Of a DNA stretch of 64,000 nt, positions 23,558 to 32,891 are shown piece by piece (position 1 is the first letter of the stretch; each line of letters starts with the position of its first letter). The DNA is from Ponticaulis koreensis DSM 19734. Its GTDB lineage: Bacteria; Pseudomonadota; Alphaproteobacteria; Caulobacterales; Hyphomonadaceae. The stretch lies in the NCBI RefSeq assembly GCF_000420665.1, contig NZ_ATVJ01000001.1, positions 1,116,001 through 1,180,000 on the forward strand, written 5' to 3'. The translations under genes and the position numbers were made by a program. The notes under the pieces were generated by a model. That model saw nothing but the letters and a program-made list of their open reading frames with translations. It was not told the DNA's origin and searched no databases.

Positions 23558-25264
23558 ATGACTAAATTTCGAAACTACGTAGCGGCCGTTGCGGTCGCCG
23601 TCATGCTGGCGGGCTGCGGTCAGCCCGACAGACCGGAAGTTGAAGAGGCTCAGGTCGCAGGTGAAGCGCGTACCGAGACCTTGCGGATAACCCGCGAAGC
23701 TCATGACAATCCGGTGCCAGTCGCCTCACCGAGCTTTATTCGTCCTGCGCCAGATGAGCGCCCGTCATCTATATCCGAGCCCGCGCAAAGCGTTGATGAC
23801 CCGGCAGCGGTAACGACGATCATGCCTGCACTGGGAGATATCGACATCTTTAATGAAGTGCGTGCACGAGCGCGCGCTCTGGCAGCTGAAGACTATGAAG
23901 CGCCGCCACAGGCACCGGCCTTTGTGCGAGGCCTCGATTATAACGACTACCGGCGGATCGAGTTTCGCCGTGACGCGGCACGATTTGCAGAAGATACGCA
24001 GGCGTTTCGTGTGATGCTGGATACGCGCGGTTCGCTCTTCCGGTCTGGCATTGAAGTTAATGTCGTGTCGGAAGGCTCGGTGACCGAGGATGTATACAAT
24101 CCAGCTGATTTTAATTTTCACGATCTTGAACTGACAGAAGACCAGCAGGCACAGCTTGGTCTGGCTGGTTTCCGTCTGCTCGCGCCGATCAACCAGTCAG
24201 GCCGTTATGATGAAGTGCTGAGCGTGAAGGGGGCGAGCTTTTTCCGCGCGCTGGGCGCAGGCAATTTCTACGGCGCATCGGCGCGTGGCATAGCCGTGAA
24301 CACTGCGGCTGCCGAAGGCGAGGAATTTCCGGACTTCCGTGAGTTCTGGATGCGTCGGCCCGCGGCGGGAGATCAGGAGTTTGTCTTCTACGCATTGATG
24401 GATGGCCCTAGCGTGACTGGCGTTTATGAATTCCACGTGCGTCCCGGCGTTCAGACGCGCATGGATATCAACGCGGTGATTTATGCACGCGAAGAAACGC
24501 GTCAGATAGGTATTGCGCCGCTGACCTCCATGTTCGAGTTCGGACCGCAGGACCCTGAAACCGTGAGCACGGATTTCCGTCCGCGCGTACATGATTCCGA
24601 AGGCTTGCTGGCCTATCTGAGGAATGGCGAATGGATCTGGCGACCGCTGAACAATCCGGCGACGCTACAAATTTCGAGCTTTACTGATGAAGTGCCGTCA
24701 GGCTTCGGTCTGATACAGCGCACCCGCGATTTCCATGACTATCAGGACATTGAAGCTCGCTATGAAAACCGCCCAAGTGTCTGGGTCACGCCTGGTGCGG
24801 GCTGGGAGGCTGGCGAGCTTGTGCTGGTCGAGATTCCAACGCCGAACGAATACAATGACAATGTCATCAATTACTGGCGGCTCGATGAGCCGCTCCTGCC
24901 GGGTGAGAGCATGGAATTCAGCTATACGCTGAGCTGGGGTATGGATCCGCCTTATCATTCGCCGCTGGCAAGTGTGCGTTCGACGCGAACCGGAGTGGTC
25001 GAGGGCGATGCTTCGCGACGCCTCTTTATAGTTGATTACGACATGGACGACGTCGAGGCGATGGAGAGCCTCGAGCCGGTGGTCTCTGCCTCTGCCGGCA
25101 CGATCCATAATGTCAATGCGACGCCGGATGAGCGTAACGGCATTATGCGTCTGAGCTTCGAGCTGCAACCGCCGGCAAGCGGCTCCGTTGAGCTGCGCGC
25201 TTTGTTACAACAGGTCGAGCATCCGGCATCTGAGACATGGCTGTATCGATGGAGCCCGTCATGA
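23558..25264 (+). CDS. opgG: Osmoregulated periplasmic glucan biosynthesis protein OpgG/MdoG
   Basis: A 568-residue OpgG/OpgD-type protein that acts in the periplasm on the glucan backbone made by OpgH. The region from FNEVRARARALAAEDYEAPP (about residue 100) through DYNDYRRIEFRR and YRWSPS at the end follows the family throughout. Unlike enterobacterial OpgG, which is soluble, the signal peptide ends in a lipobox (LAGC, Cys20) followed by a 75-residue Pro/Glu-rich linker, so it should be membrane-anchored. It overlaps opgH by ATGA, indicating translational coupling. Confidence 0.93.
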   Translation: MTKFRNYVAAVAVAVMLAGCGQPDRPEVEEAQVAGEARTETLRITREAHDNPVPVASPSFIRPAPDERPSSISEPAQSVDDPAAVTTIMPALGDIDIFNEVRARARALAAEDYEAPPQAPAFVRGLDYNDYRRIEFRRDAARFAEDTQAFRVMLDTRGSLFRSGIEVNVVSEGSVTEDVYNPADFNFHDLELTEDQQAQLGLAGFRLLAPINQSGRYDEVLSVKGASFFRALGAGNFYGASARGIAVNTAAAEGEEFPDFREFWMRRPAAGDQEFVFYALMDGPSVTGVYEFHVRPGVQTRMDINAVIYAREETRQIGIAPLTSMFEFGPQDPETVSTDFRPRVHDSEGLLAYLRNGEWIWRPLNNPATLQISSFTDEVPSGFGLIQRTRDFHDYQDIEARYENRPSVWVTPGAGWEAGELVLVEIPTPNEYNDNVINYWRLDEPLLPGESMEFSYTLSWGMDPPYHSPLASVRSTRTGVVEGDASRRLFIVDYDMDDVEAMESLEPVVSASAGTIHNVNATPDERNGIMRLSFELQPPASGSVELRALLQQVEHPASETWLYRWSPS

Positions 25265-27360
25265 GCCTGACTGATATTCGTCCGCCAGAATGTCCTCTGC
25301 ATATGCCCGAGCAGGGTCTGAAAGGTTATGCCTGCGCACCGGTATCAGGTGCTCGTTCCAGACTTTGGCGCAAGGCGGCTGTCATTGGCGGCGGCGCAGC
25401 GGTCACGGTCTGGCTCATCTGGTTGATGTTCGATGTGTTGAGCGTTTCGGGCCTGACCCAGCTTGAGTGGGCGTTGCTGGCGATCTTCTCGATCAATATC
25501 GGTTGGATCGGGTTTGCATTCGCAAGTTCGGTCGCCGGATTTTTGGCCAGCCTTTTCATGTCGCGCTCAAAACCGGTAGCGTCTGATGCGCCACTGACAA
25601 CGCAAACAGCGATCCTGTTTCCTATTTATAACGAGTCCGTCACGGATGTGTTCGCTACGGTAGAGGCGACGGCATCTGCGCTTGCCTCGGCTGCGCCGGA
25701 CCGGTTCGAGTGCTTCATCCTCAGCGATACGGTGAAGCCTGATATTGCTCTGGAAGAGGAAGAAGGCTTTCATAAGCTGCGTGCTTCCCTGCCGGAAGGC
25801 TGCCGGGTTTATTATCGCCGACGCACAATCAATCTGGCGCGCAAGGCGGGTAATATTGACGACTTCGTCTCTCGCTGGGGCGGGCGCTATGATCACATGC
25901 TGATCTTTGATGCCGACAGCTATATGAGCGCCGATACGTTGATCGAGCTCGTACGCCGGATGGAAGCGCAGCCTGAAGTCGGCCTCATTCAGACCATTCC
26001 GAAACTGATAGGCGGGAAGAGCCTGTTTGCGCGAGCCCAGCAATTTGCGGGCGCGGTTTACGGGCCAGTGCTCGGGCGCGGTATTTCCTTCTGGTCGCAG
26101 AATGAGGGCAATTATTGGGGCCATAATGCTATCATCCGGACAAAGGCCTTTGCCGATGCGGCTGGTCTTCCGGTCATGCCCGGCAGGGCGCCTTTTGGCG
26201 GGCATATTCTGAGCCATGACTTTGTAGAAGCTGCGCTCCTGCGCCGTGCAGGCTGGAAGGTCTGCATCGCGCCCGATCTTGGCGGGTCGTATGAAGAAGG
26301 TCCGCAAACGCTGATCGACTTATCCGTCCGCGACAGGCGTTGGTGTCAGGGCAATCTGCAACACACCGCCGTACTGGCGCGTGCGCGCGGGATCAGCTTC
26401 ACAAACCGCCTTCATTTCTCGATCGGGATCATGTCCTATCTGGCGTCGCCTCTCTGGCTGACGCTCATTCTGGTGGGTATGGCATTGTCGCTTCAGAACC
26501 GGTTTTTGAGGCCGGAGTATTTTTCGGGCGATCCGTCACTGACGCCAAGCTGGCCTGTCATTGACCCTGCGCTGGCTCTCAGCGTGTTCTTTGCAACGCT
26601 CGCTATCCTGCTTCTGCCCAAAGTGTTCGGCGTGATTGTCAGCGTCATCCATAATGAGCGTGGCAAGCGGTCATGGATGGTGATCCCGGGTGCGCTCGTC
26701 GAGACGATTATCTCTGCGCTCGTCGCGCCTCTGCTGATGGCAGCGCAGACCGCTTCGGTCATCGCCATTCTTCGCGGGCAGGATTCAGGTTGGGTCCCGC
26801 AGCAACGGGGCTCGGACGGCTATCGCTTTGCGGACGTTGCGCGGCGACACGCGCTGACAACGTTGATGGGAGTTGTGCTGACCGGTGCGGCTCTTGCTAT
26901 CTCGCCCGTCTTCGCAGCATGGCTGCTGCCAGCCTCGCTTGGCATGATTTTCGCAATTCCGCTTTCTTACTGGAGCGGCAAAACGCTGAACGCGAATGGC
27001 TTGTTAGCCCGCTTGCTGGCAACGCGTGAAGATTTCGATCCACCGAAAGCCTTCTCGCAGTCGTTAAGCCGCCGTGACAGCTATGCGGCGCTTTCAAAAC
27101 ATGATGCCAGCGATGTTGTGATTGCGCCTGATCTGGCCCGGCGACATGCCTGTATGGTCGACCATGTCTGGCCGCTTGGGACAGGAGAGGTGCATGTGCC
27201 GCTCGCTGTCGCTGAAGCGAAGGTCGCACGGGCAGATAATCTGCACGCGCTGATGAGCGGGCTGAGCGATAAAGAATGTATGGCGCTGTTAAACGATCCC
27301 GACGCGCTTATGCGTGCGCAGGCCCGTTTCTCAGGGCCTGTCGCAATTGCCGGTGAATAA
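25261..27360 (+). CDS. opgH: Glucans biosynthesis glucosyltransferase H
   Basis: A 699-residue inner-membrane GT2 glucosyltransferase polymerising UDP-glucose into periplasmic glucan. Two N-terminal membrane segments (about 45-105) precede the cytoplasmic GT domain with LFPIYNES, FILSDT, LIFDADSYM and the processive-enzyme signature DRRWCQGN; four or more membrane segments and a soluble tail follow. The start is the ATG at 25261 overlapping the opgG stop (ATGA), rather than an upstream ATG in the same frame. It ends 18 nt before the convergent suhB with no visible terminator. Confidence 0.95.
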   Translation: MSLTDIRPPECPLHMPEQGLKGYACAPVSGARSRLWRKAAVIGGGAAVTVWLIWLMFDVLSVSGLTQLEWALLAIFSINIGWIGFAFASSVAGFLASLFMSRSKPVASDAPLTTQTAILFPIYNESVTDVFATVEATASALASAAPDRFECFILSDTVKPDIALEEEEGFHKLRASLPEGCRVYYRRRTINLARKAGNIDDFVSRWGGRYDHMLIFDADSYMSADTLIELVRRMEAQPEVGLIQTIPKLIGGKSLFARAQQFAGAVYGPVLGRGISFWSQNEGNYWGHNAIIRTKAFADAAGLPVMPGRAPFGGHILSHDFVEAALLRRAGWKVCIAPDLGGSYEEGPQTLIDLSVRDRRWCQGNLQHTAVLARARGISFTNRLHFSIGIMSYLASPLWLTLILVGMALSLQNRFLRPEYFSGDPSLTPSWPVIDPALALSVFFATLAILLLPKVFGVIVSVIHNERGKRSWMVIPGALVETIISALVAPLLMAAQTASVIAILRGQDSGWVPQQRGSDGYRFADVARRHALTTLMGVVLTGAALAISPVFAAWLLPASLGMIFAIPLSYWSGKTLNANGLLARLLATREDFDPPKAFSQSLSRRDSYAALSKHDASDVVIAPDLARRHACMVDHVWPLGTGEVHVPLAVAEAKVARADNLHALMSGLSDKECMALLNDPDALMRAQARFSGPVAIAGE

Positions 27361-27378
27361 GAGAAGACAGCGCCTGCC

Positions 27379-28194
27379 TTACTCGTCTTCGATGCGCTTT
27401 TTCGCAGCCTTCAGACGCGAGAGGATTTTCGGGGACAGGCTCGCATTCGCAGCAAGGATATTGCCGGTCTTGAGTAGCTCGCCGCCATCAATCTCCTGAA
27501 CGACGCCGCCCGCTTCGCGTACGAGTACGATACCGGCTGCAATGTCCCATGCGTTGAGGTTACGTTCCCAGAAGCCGTCAAAGCGGCCAGCTGCGACGTA
27601 TGCAAGGTCCAGGGCTGCAGAACCGAAACGGCGAATGCCGGAGGTTTCCTGCGTCAAGTGGGAAAGCTCTGCCCAGAATAGCTGGTGGCGTTCCGGAGAG
27701 TGACCGACAAATGGTGTGCCTGTCGCGACAACAGCGTTTGCGAGCTTGATACGTGTCGCTACTTTCAGGCGCCAGTTCTCAAGCCAAGCACCCTGACCGC
27801 GCTCGGCCCAGTAAATGTCGCCGCTGATGACGTTATAAACGACACCGGCATAGAGCTCGCCTTCGCGCTCCAGAGCGATGGAGACAGCAAAGTGCGGAAT
27901 GCCGTGCATGAAGTTCAGCGTGCCGTCGAGCGGGTCGACGATGAAGCGGTTGGTTTTGTCAGTGCCTTCAACAACGCCGCGTTCTTCCATCACAAAGCCA
28001 TAGCCCGGACGTGCGCGAGACAGTTCGTTGTAAATGACTTCTTCAGCGCGGTGATCCGCGTTGGTGACGAAATCGCCCGGACCTTTTCTGGAGACCTGAA
28101 GGTTTTCTACTTCGCCAAAATCGCGGGCGAGGCCGCGGCCTGCTGCACGGGCGGCTTTCACCATGACGGTGATGAGTGGGCTTTGTCTGGACAT
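27379..28194 (-). CDS. suhB: Inositol-1-monophosphatase family protein
   Basis: A 271-residue Mg-dependent, Li-sensitive-type phosphatase. Motif 1 is GVVEGTDK plus VDPLDGTLNFMHG (metal-binding Asp residues); motif 2 is NAWDIAAGIVLVREAGG. In bacteria SuhB also acts in rRNA antitermination, and this protein has the normal length for that group. The start used is ATG at 28194 (MSRQSPLITVMV); an upstream in-frame start at 28260 would add an unusual 22 residues, and no clear Shine-Dalgarno supports either. Divergent from the TlpA-like gene. Confidence 0.93.
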   Translation of the reverse strand: MSRQSPLITVMVKAARAAGRGLARDFGEVENLQVSRKGPGDFVTNADHRAEEVIYNELSRARPGYGFVMEERGVVEGTDKTNRFIVDPLDGTLNFMHGIPHFAVSIALEREGELYAGVVYNVISGDIYWAERGQGAWLENWRLKVATRIKLANAVVATGTPFVGHSPERHQLFWAELSHLTQETSGIRRFGSAALDLAYVAAGRFDGFWERNLNAWDIAAGIVLVREAGGVVQEIDGGELLKTGNILAANASLSPKILSRLKAAKKRIEDE

Positions 28195-28272
28195 GGATAT
28201 AAATTTCGTTCGTGTAACGTTATCAGAAGGGGCCGTATCGGTCCTTATGCGTCTGGTCAAGATAAAGAGCCG

Positions 28273-28294
28273 TTAAGCTGCAGTGAAAGCTTAA
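28273..28294. promoter_or_regulatory. Palindrome between suhB and the TlpA-like gene
   Basis: TTAAGCT, eight bases, AGCTTAA in the divergent promoter region. Operator-like, no known match. Confidence 0.3.
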
Positions 28295-28345
28295 TCAATT
28301 CGGGGCGAATATGGCCCTTGGGAAAAGGGTGATGGAGCCAATCAT

Positions 28346-28996
28346 ATGAATATCATGACATTGCGGAACGCTGCATTTGGCGGCCTGGCGCTTCTGCTTG
28401 CGGCGTGCGGTCAGGGGCCTGAGGCGACAGGCTTCATCACAGAGAATCTGCCACCGCCTGAAGGCGCAGAAATTGAAGAAGGTGATGTGCCACGTGATGA
28501 AGCGGGCCGTCCCTTCCAGTACGGCCTGCTGGGTGAAACGCTTCCGGCATTCTCCGTTACCATGCCGGATGGATCTGAGGTCACGGATCAGGATATTCGC
28601 GGTCAGTGGATGATTGTCGATTTCTGGGGGCTCTGGTGTCCTGATTGTATCGTCGATGCGCGCCATGTTGATGCGCTCTATGCGGAGGTTCAGGGCGAAG
28701 AGGGGCTCGGCATGCTCTCTATCCATTCCCCGCCAAACCCGAACCGTATCAATGATGCGTTTGGCCGATGGGAGAGCCTTGAAGCCTATACCGCAGAGAC
28801 CGGCTATGGCGGCCATTCGGCGGTTGATAGCGATGCCAGTGCAATTGACGCATTCGACCTGCCATGGGTGCCAATGTACTTCCTGGTAGACCCTGAAGGT
28901 ACAATCCGCGGCTTCCGCTCGGGGCTTTCTACGGCGGGTGATGAACCGGTTGAAACCTTCCTGAGCGAAGTGCGTGAGGTGATTGAAGCAGGCTGA
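28346..28996 (+). CDS. TlpA-like thioredoxin-fold lipoprotein
   Basis: A 216-residue protein with a lipobox (LLLAAC, Cys21), a Pro/Glu-rich linker, then a TlpA/ResA-type thioredoxin domain from about residue 62. The redox motif is WCPDC (Cys98, Cys101) in the sequence VDFWGLWCPDC, with the cis-proline at DLPWVPMYFLVDPEG. Expected to reduce or transfer disulfides on the outside of the membrane, for example in cytochrome or oxidase maturation; the target is unknown. Its own promoter probably lies in the 151-nt gap to suhB. Confidence 0.88.
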   Translation: MNIMTLRNAAFGGLALLLAACGQGPEATGFITENLPPPEGAEIEEGDVPRDEAGRPFQYGLLGETLPAFSVTMPDGSEVTDQDIRGQWMIVDFWGLWCPDCIVDARHVDALYAEVQGEEGLGMLSIHSPPNPNRINDAFGRWESLEAYTAETGYGGHSAVDSDASAIDAFDLPWVPMYFLVDPEGTIRGFRSGLSTAGDEPVETFLSEVREVIEAG

Positions 28997-29150
28997 GGCC
29001 GGGTCTCTACCTTACGATAGAGCCGCAGGCAGACCTCACCTGACGGTGTAAAAATTTCAGTCAGTTTCCTGTTTTCCATGGTCCGGCCTCTTCCGGGGGG
29101 CGGGTTAAGGTGATTTAATCTACTGGGAGTACCAGTGGAGCGGGTTAGTA

Positions 29151-30725
29151 ATGTTGCATCCATCGACCAAGCGTCTGATCGATAAGCTGATCGAGATGAC
29201 TGAGGCATCGAAGATCACCTGGCTGGAAGGTGAGGATGGGACATGCATTTACGACACTGAAGGCTATCGCGTGACCATCGGTCAGGCCCCAAGCCGCGTC
29301 GTGCTGCTGGATGCTGGCGGCCGTGTGCTGGAGACTGTCAGCGAATCTATCCTCGCCAATACAACCGATTCCAACGGCATGCAGTATACGCTGCGCGTTG
29401 ATAATCTCGTCTCCACTGCGCGTCGTCAGATTACCGGCGCGACCGATGTGATTGACCGCATTGTGTCAGCGCTTGAGCTGGACAAAGATAAGAAACCGGA
29501 CCGAAAATCGAAAGATAAAGTGGTTCCGGCTACGCCTCGTCCGGAGGTTACGTTTCCAGACCAGCCGGAAATGGCGTCGCGCGTGGCAATGCTCGCTGCG
29601 AAGGTCAACGGCGTGCCGCCTGACGTGGAGGCCGATGAGGATGAGGTTCTCGAGCTGGATGATGTTGGCGCTTCGGATGAGAGCGATGATGCAATGGATG
29701 TTCCGCCCGTTGCAGACCCTGTGATCGAGCTGTCACATCGTGAGGCTCTGTCCGGGCTCTCTGTTGGTGCAACCGGCCTCGCGGCTGTCGGCACTGGGGT
29801 TGAGGGCGGTTCGGATGAGCTGGTCATCGATGATGAGCCGGAAACGCAAAACAAAGAAGATTATGATAGCGGATCGCCATGGAGCGTGCCGGATGCGGCG
29901 GCTGAAGCCAGTGGCGAAACGGTCGAAGATTACGTCGATGCAGATGATGATCAGGATTTCGGATTCGCACCTGCAGCTCGCGAACCGCTTCCGGCAGTTG
30001 ATGACCAGCCTGAGCTTTTAAGCGAAGCGACCGCGTCAGAACCCATGCCGGATGAAGAGTTCGACAATGCGCCAGCCGCGCAATTGCCGCGCCCGGACAT
30101 TCTGACGTCCGCGACTTTCGGGGCGATTGGTGCGTTCGGCACAATCGGTGCGTCTGCGGTTGAAGCCATTGGCGAGGAAGATACATCTGAAAGCGATGAG
30201 TGGATTGCCTCGGAGAAGAGCTCCGCACCGCTTACTCCGGTTGAGACCTCTGTGCCGACTGAGCCTGAAGTCGAGCCGCCCAAGGCATTGCTTCATGTCG
30301 GACCTGTCATGGAAGGCATGAGTATCACAATCGATGCCACGAAGGTGACACCACTCGAATACACAATGCCGAACGTCATGACGGTCGAGGTCAGCGAAAT
30401 CGAAGCATATCTTGCCGAAGAAGCCGCCGTTGCAGCGTCTATGCCGGCCATGCAGTTGCCGCCGACAGCGTTTCTGTCACGCACGATTATGGCTGCCGCG
30501 TATAAATCGCCGGAACCTGCACCGTCACCGGTTGAAGATGCCGTAGAGTTTGTTGATGCCGTCGAGGAGGTCGTCGTAGAGCCTCAGGATGATTGCTCGG
30601 TCATTGAGGCTGAGGTGACACCTGTTGATACAGACCCGGTGATGGAAACACGGCCAGAGCCGGAACCAGAGCCGGAGCTGCGCGGCGGGCGCAGAACCGT
30701 TTATAAGTATAATCCGTGGATGTAA
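29151..30725 (+). CDS. Large acidic protein with a conserved-looking N-terminal domain and disordered tail
   Basis: A 524-residue protein without signal peptide. Residues 1 to about 105 look folded (KRLIDKLIEMTEASKITWLE, then beta strands and a helix). The remaining 400 residues are low-complexity, very rich in Glu, Asp, Ala, Pro and Val (for example ADEDEVLELDDVG), with few Lys. The extreme C-terminus turns basic and aromatic: GGRRTVYKYNPWM, a possible short linear motif. I do not recognise a family. GGAGCGGG precedes the ATG, and a strong terminator follows. The layout recalls scaffold or adaptor proteins, which is only a guess. Confidence 0.8.
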   Translation: MLHPSTKRLIDKLIEMTEASKITWLEGEDGTCIYDTEGYRVTIGQAPSRVVLLDAGGRVLETVSESILANTTDSNGMQYTLRVDNLVSTARRQITGATDVIDRIVSALELDKDKKPDRKSKDKVVPATPRPEVTFPDQPEMASRVAMLAAKVNGVPPDVEADEDEVLELDDVGASDESDDAMDVPPVADPVIELSHREALSGLSVGATGLAAVGTGVEGGSDELVIDDEPETQNKEDYDSGSPWSVPDAAAEASGETVEDYVDADDDQDFGFAPAAREPLPAVDDQPELLSEATASEPMPDEEFDNAPAAQLPRPDILTSATFGAIGAFGTIGASAVEAIGEEDTSESDEWIASEKSSAPLTPVETSVPTEPEVEPPKALLHVGPVMEGMSITIDATKVTPLEYTMPNVMTVEVSEIEAYLAEEAAVAASMPAMQLPPTAFLSRTIMAAAYKSPEPAPSPVEDAVEFVDAVEEVVVEPQDDCSVIEAEVTPVDTDPVMETRPEPEPEPELRGGRRTVYKYNPWM

Positions 30726-30740
30726 GCGCGGGATAGTTTT

Positions 30741-30765
30741 AAGGCCGCAGAGATGCGGCCTTTTT
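30741..30765. terminator. Terminator shared by the acidic-protein gene and the HNH gene
   Basis: AAGGCCGCA/TGCGGCCTT with loop GAGA, followed by T5 on the plus strand; AA-rich on the other side, so it can work in both directions. Confidence 0.88.
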
Positions 30766-30774
30766 CGTACGCGT

Positions 30775-31341
30775 TTAGTTCGTCAGTTCCACATCCCAGT
30801 AGAGATAGTCCATCCAGGTTTCATGCAGGTGGTTCGGCGGGAAGCGTCGCCCTTGATCCTGTAGCTGATAGTTGGACGGGCATTCCGGTTTCCGGTTCGG
30901 GTGCATGCCGATGTCATCTGGCAGCCGGTTGGCCTTTTTCAGATTACACGGGCTGCAGGCCGTGACGATATTCTTCCAGCAGGTTGTGCCGCCGCGCGAG
31001 CGCGGAATGAGATGATCGAATGTGAGATCATCGCCCGATCCGCAATAAACGCAGGAGAACCCGTCTCTCAGAAACACATTAAAGCGTGTAAACGCTGGAG
31101 CCCGGTCCTGTTTTATGAATTCCCGCAGACAGATGACGCTCGGAAGCTGCATCTGGAAAGACGGGGACCGCACCACGTGATCATACTGGGCCACTACATC
31201 CACACGCTCCAGGAAGACGGCTTTGACGACGTCCTGCCAGGGCCAGATTGAAAGCGGATAATAGGAAAGCGGCCGGTAGTCCGCATTGAGAACAAGTGCG
31301 GGCCACGCGTTGGCAGGGGTATTTGAGACAGAAGCCGTCAT
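30775..31341 (-). CDS. HNH endonuclease family protein
   Basis: A 188-residue protein. The HNH core is FLRDGFSCVYCGSGDDLTFDHLIPRSRGG ... WKNIVTACSPCN, here cited by its key residues: two CxxC pairs (CVYC, CSPC) that hold a structural zinc, and the Asp-His of FDHLIPRSRGG with the Asn of WKNIV as nuclease residues. About 90 residues of N-terminal domain precede it. This chromosomal, widely conserved type (similar to proteins near cell-division or repair genes) has no proven substrate. GAGGTGAGT overlaps the spacer to the ATG at 31341. Confidence 0.9.
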   Translation of the reverse strand: MTASVSNTPANAWPALVLNADYRPLSYYPLSIWPWQDVVKAVFLERVDVVAQYDHVVRSPSFQMQLPSVICLREFIKQDRAPAFTRFNVFLRDGFSCVYCGSGDDLTFDHLIPRSRGGTTCWKNIVTACSPCNLKKANRLPDDIGMHPNRKPECPSNYQLQDQGRRFPPNHLHETWMDYLYWDVELTN

Positions 31342-31480
31342 ACTCACCTCGCATCGTTGCCGATAAGATCAGAAGTATAGCGACTCTGCTGATCTTTCCA
31401 GTGAGATGATTAACTGATTCACCGCTACAGCTTTATGACAAACGCAGTTTATATCCACGCGCGTAAATATGCCTGCAGAT

Positions 31481-32110
31481 TCAGCGCGCATTGCCTCTTA
31501 AATGGTTGATATAGCCCCACAAAAGATGGGCCGCGACACCGCGATAGGGGCGCCAGCTCTCTGCATGGGTCAGAAAAGCTTTGGCGGTGAGGCGGTCCTC
31601 AGCCTGGCTTAGAAGGCGCAGCGATTCCATTAAGCCAACATCGCCCTCCGGAAAGGCATCAACCCGGCCTAGCGAGCACATCAAAAACAGTTCTGCCGTC
31701 CACGGACCAATCCCTTTTACGGCAGTCAGATGTTTGCGGGCTTCGGCGTCGGGCATCTCATTTAATTGGGCAAGGTTGAGGCTGTGCGTTTCGATGGCTT
31801 TGGCAATGGTTGTCAGATGTCGGACTTTCGGGCGGGACAGGCCACATCCGCGTAATTCATCCTCGGCGGCGTTCATCACACGCTGGGGTGAGAGATCGCC
31901 TGCCGCCCAGTCACAGACACGCGTCCAGATCGCATCGGCAGCTTTTGTCGAGATCAGTTGGTACACAACGGTTCGTGCCAGAGCCTCATAGCTTGCAGGC
32001 TGGATGCGCCATGCCGGAATGCCAATTGTTGAATACGCTCGCGCAAGGGCCTCATCGCGGACGGATAACGCCTCGCAGGCTGTCCTCAATTGTTCGCGGG
32101 TTGGATACAT
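31481..32110 (-). CDS. DNA-3-methyladenine glycosylase II-like (AlkA family, HhH-GPD)
   Basis: A 209-residue base-excision repair glycosylase lacking the N-terminal AlkA extension. The helix-hairpin-helix is LTAVKGIGPWTAELFLM, and the catalytic Asp lies in DAFPEGDVGL, the GPD position. Such enzymes remove alkylated purines from DNA. AAGGCGAG precedes the ATG. No ada or alkB lies near. Confidence 0.9.
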   Translation of the reverse strand: MYPTREQLRTACEALSVRDEALARAYSTIGIPAWRIQPASYEALARTVVYQLISTKAADAIWTRVCDWAAGDLSPQRVMNAAEDELRGCGLSRPKVRHLTTIAKAIETHSLNLAQLNEMPDAEARKHLTAVKGIGPWTAELFLMCSLGRVDAFPEGDVGLMESLRLLSQAEDRLTAKAFLTHAESWRPYRGVAAHLLWGYINHLRGNAR

Positions 32111-32183
32111 TTGCTCGCCTTGTGTGAAGCGGGACTATCAGGACTTAACGGGAGCCGCCACGCAAGGTGTTTCCGAGGGACAT

Positions 32184-32216
32184 AAAAAAGCCGGCCCTTT
32201 TTGGAGGACCGGCTTT
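32184..32216 (-). terminator. Terminator of the first small secreted-protein gene
   Basis: On the minus strand AAAGCCGGTCC and GGGCCGGCTTT pair around a short loop, followed by TTTTTATG. It shares its flanking CATAAAAAAGCCGG with the terminator at 32836. Confidence 0.85.
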
Positions 32217-32237
32217 CTTCAGATCTGACACCAGATC

Positions 32238-32669
32238 CTAGAATTCAGTTGCGTAGAGCGTTGCAGAAGCTGTGCCGCCGCCAAAAACGCCAACCCAGAT
32301 GTCGTATTGGCCAGAGCCGGATACAGTTACTTCAGGGTTGAAGCCGTTTGTGTCGTCAGCGCAAACCCAGCTGCCATCTGGCGTGTTCACAACGATCGTT
32401 GTGTCAGCGTCAGAAACAGCACCCAGAGAGAACTGGCCGCCATTCCACATCAGGCGCGCATCAGGAGCCTGAGAGATCATGCCTGCGCAGCCAACGCTTG
32501 ATGCATCGACAGTGCCGCCAGCGACGATTGCCAGCTCAGAAGGATCAGGGGCGAAGCCCGCTGAGAGTGAAAATGTGCCGAAGTTTGGCTCAAGTGAGTA
32601 GTCCTGCGCGATTGCAGGTGTAGCGATAAGTGCTGCAGTAGAAGCAGCAAGGATAAGTTTACGAAGCAT
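32238..32669 (-). CDS. Small secreted beta-rich protein, paralogue 1
   Basis: A 143-residue exported protein. Signal peptide with cleavage after AIAQ, then DYSLEPNFGTFSLSAGFAPD. The mature part has two Cys pairs' worth of conserved Cys (GCAG, WVCADD) and a segment TTIVVNTPDGSWVCADDTNG ... SGQYDIWVGVFGG that looks like a pre-peptidase C-terminal (PPC)-type beta sandwich. Proteins like this are often mislabelled as peptidase S1; no protease residues are present. GGGGG precedes the ATG at 32669. A paralogue follows upstream at 32892. Confidence 0.8.
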   Translation of the reverse strand: MLRKLILAASTAALIATPAIAQDYSLEPNFGTFSLSAGFAPDPSELAIVAGGTVDASSVGCAGMISQAPDARLMWNGGQFSLGAVSDADTTIVVNTPDGSWVCADDTNGFNPEVTVSGSGQYDIWVGVFGGGTASATLYATEF

Positions 32670-32835
32670 GGTCAGACCCCCTGACATATATTGTGGCAAG
32701 CATCGGCTCACCTTCGTCCCCTCGTGTGACAGGATGTTAGCAACCGTAGAAAAATTTTTGAAATTTACTAGGTGCAGAACTGCAAAAAGTTCAGTGCCGT
32801 AGCGTCAACTCTCGCAAATGAGTGGGATTAAAAGC

Positions 32836-32870
32836 CATAAAAAAGCCGGTCAGATGGACTGACCGGCTTC
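32836..32870 (-). terminator. Terminator of the second small secreted-protein gene
   Basis: GCCGGTCAG/CTGACCGGC, 9-bp perfect stem, loop TCCAT, then T6 on the minus strand. Confidence 0.9.
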
Positions 32871-32891
32871 CGTTAAATTCTATTGCGAAGC

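Noticed and set aside
23174-23704. Minus-strand frame of 176 codons in the nrdA-opgG gap
   Set aside because: Runs into opgG, lacks a ribosome-binding site and has no family-like features.
28997-29150. Small minus-strand frame beginning MENRKLTEIFTPSG
   Set aside because: The beginning looks protein-like but the frame continues far into the TlpA-like gene in antisense; no ribosome-binding site.
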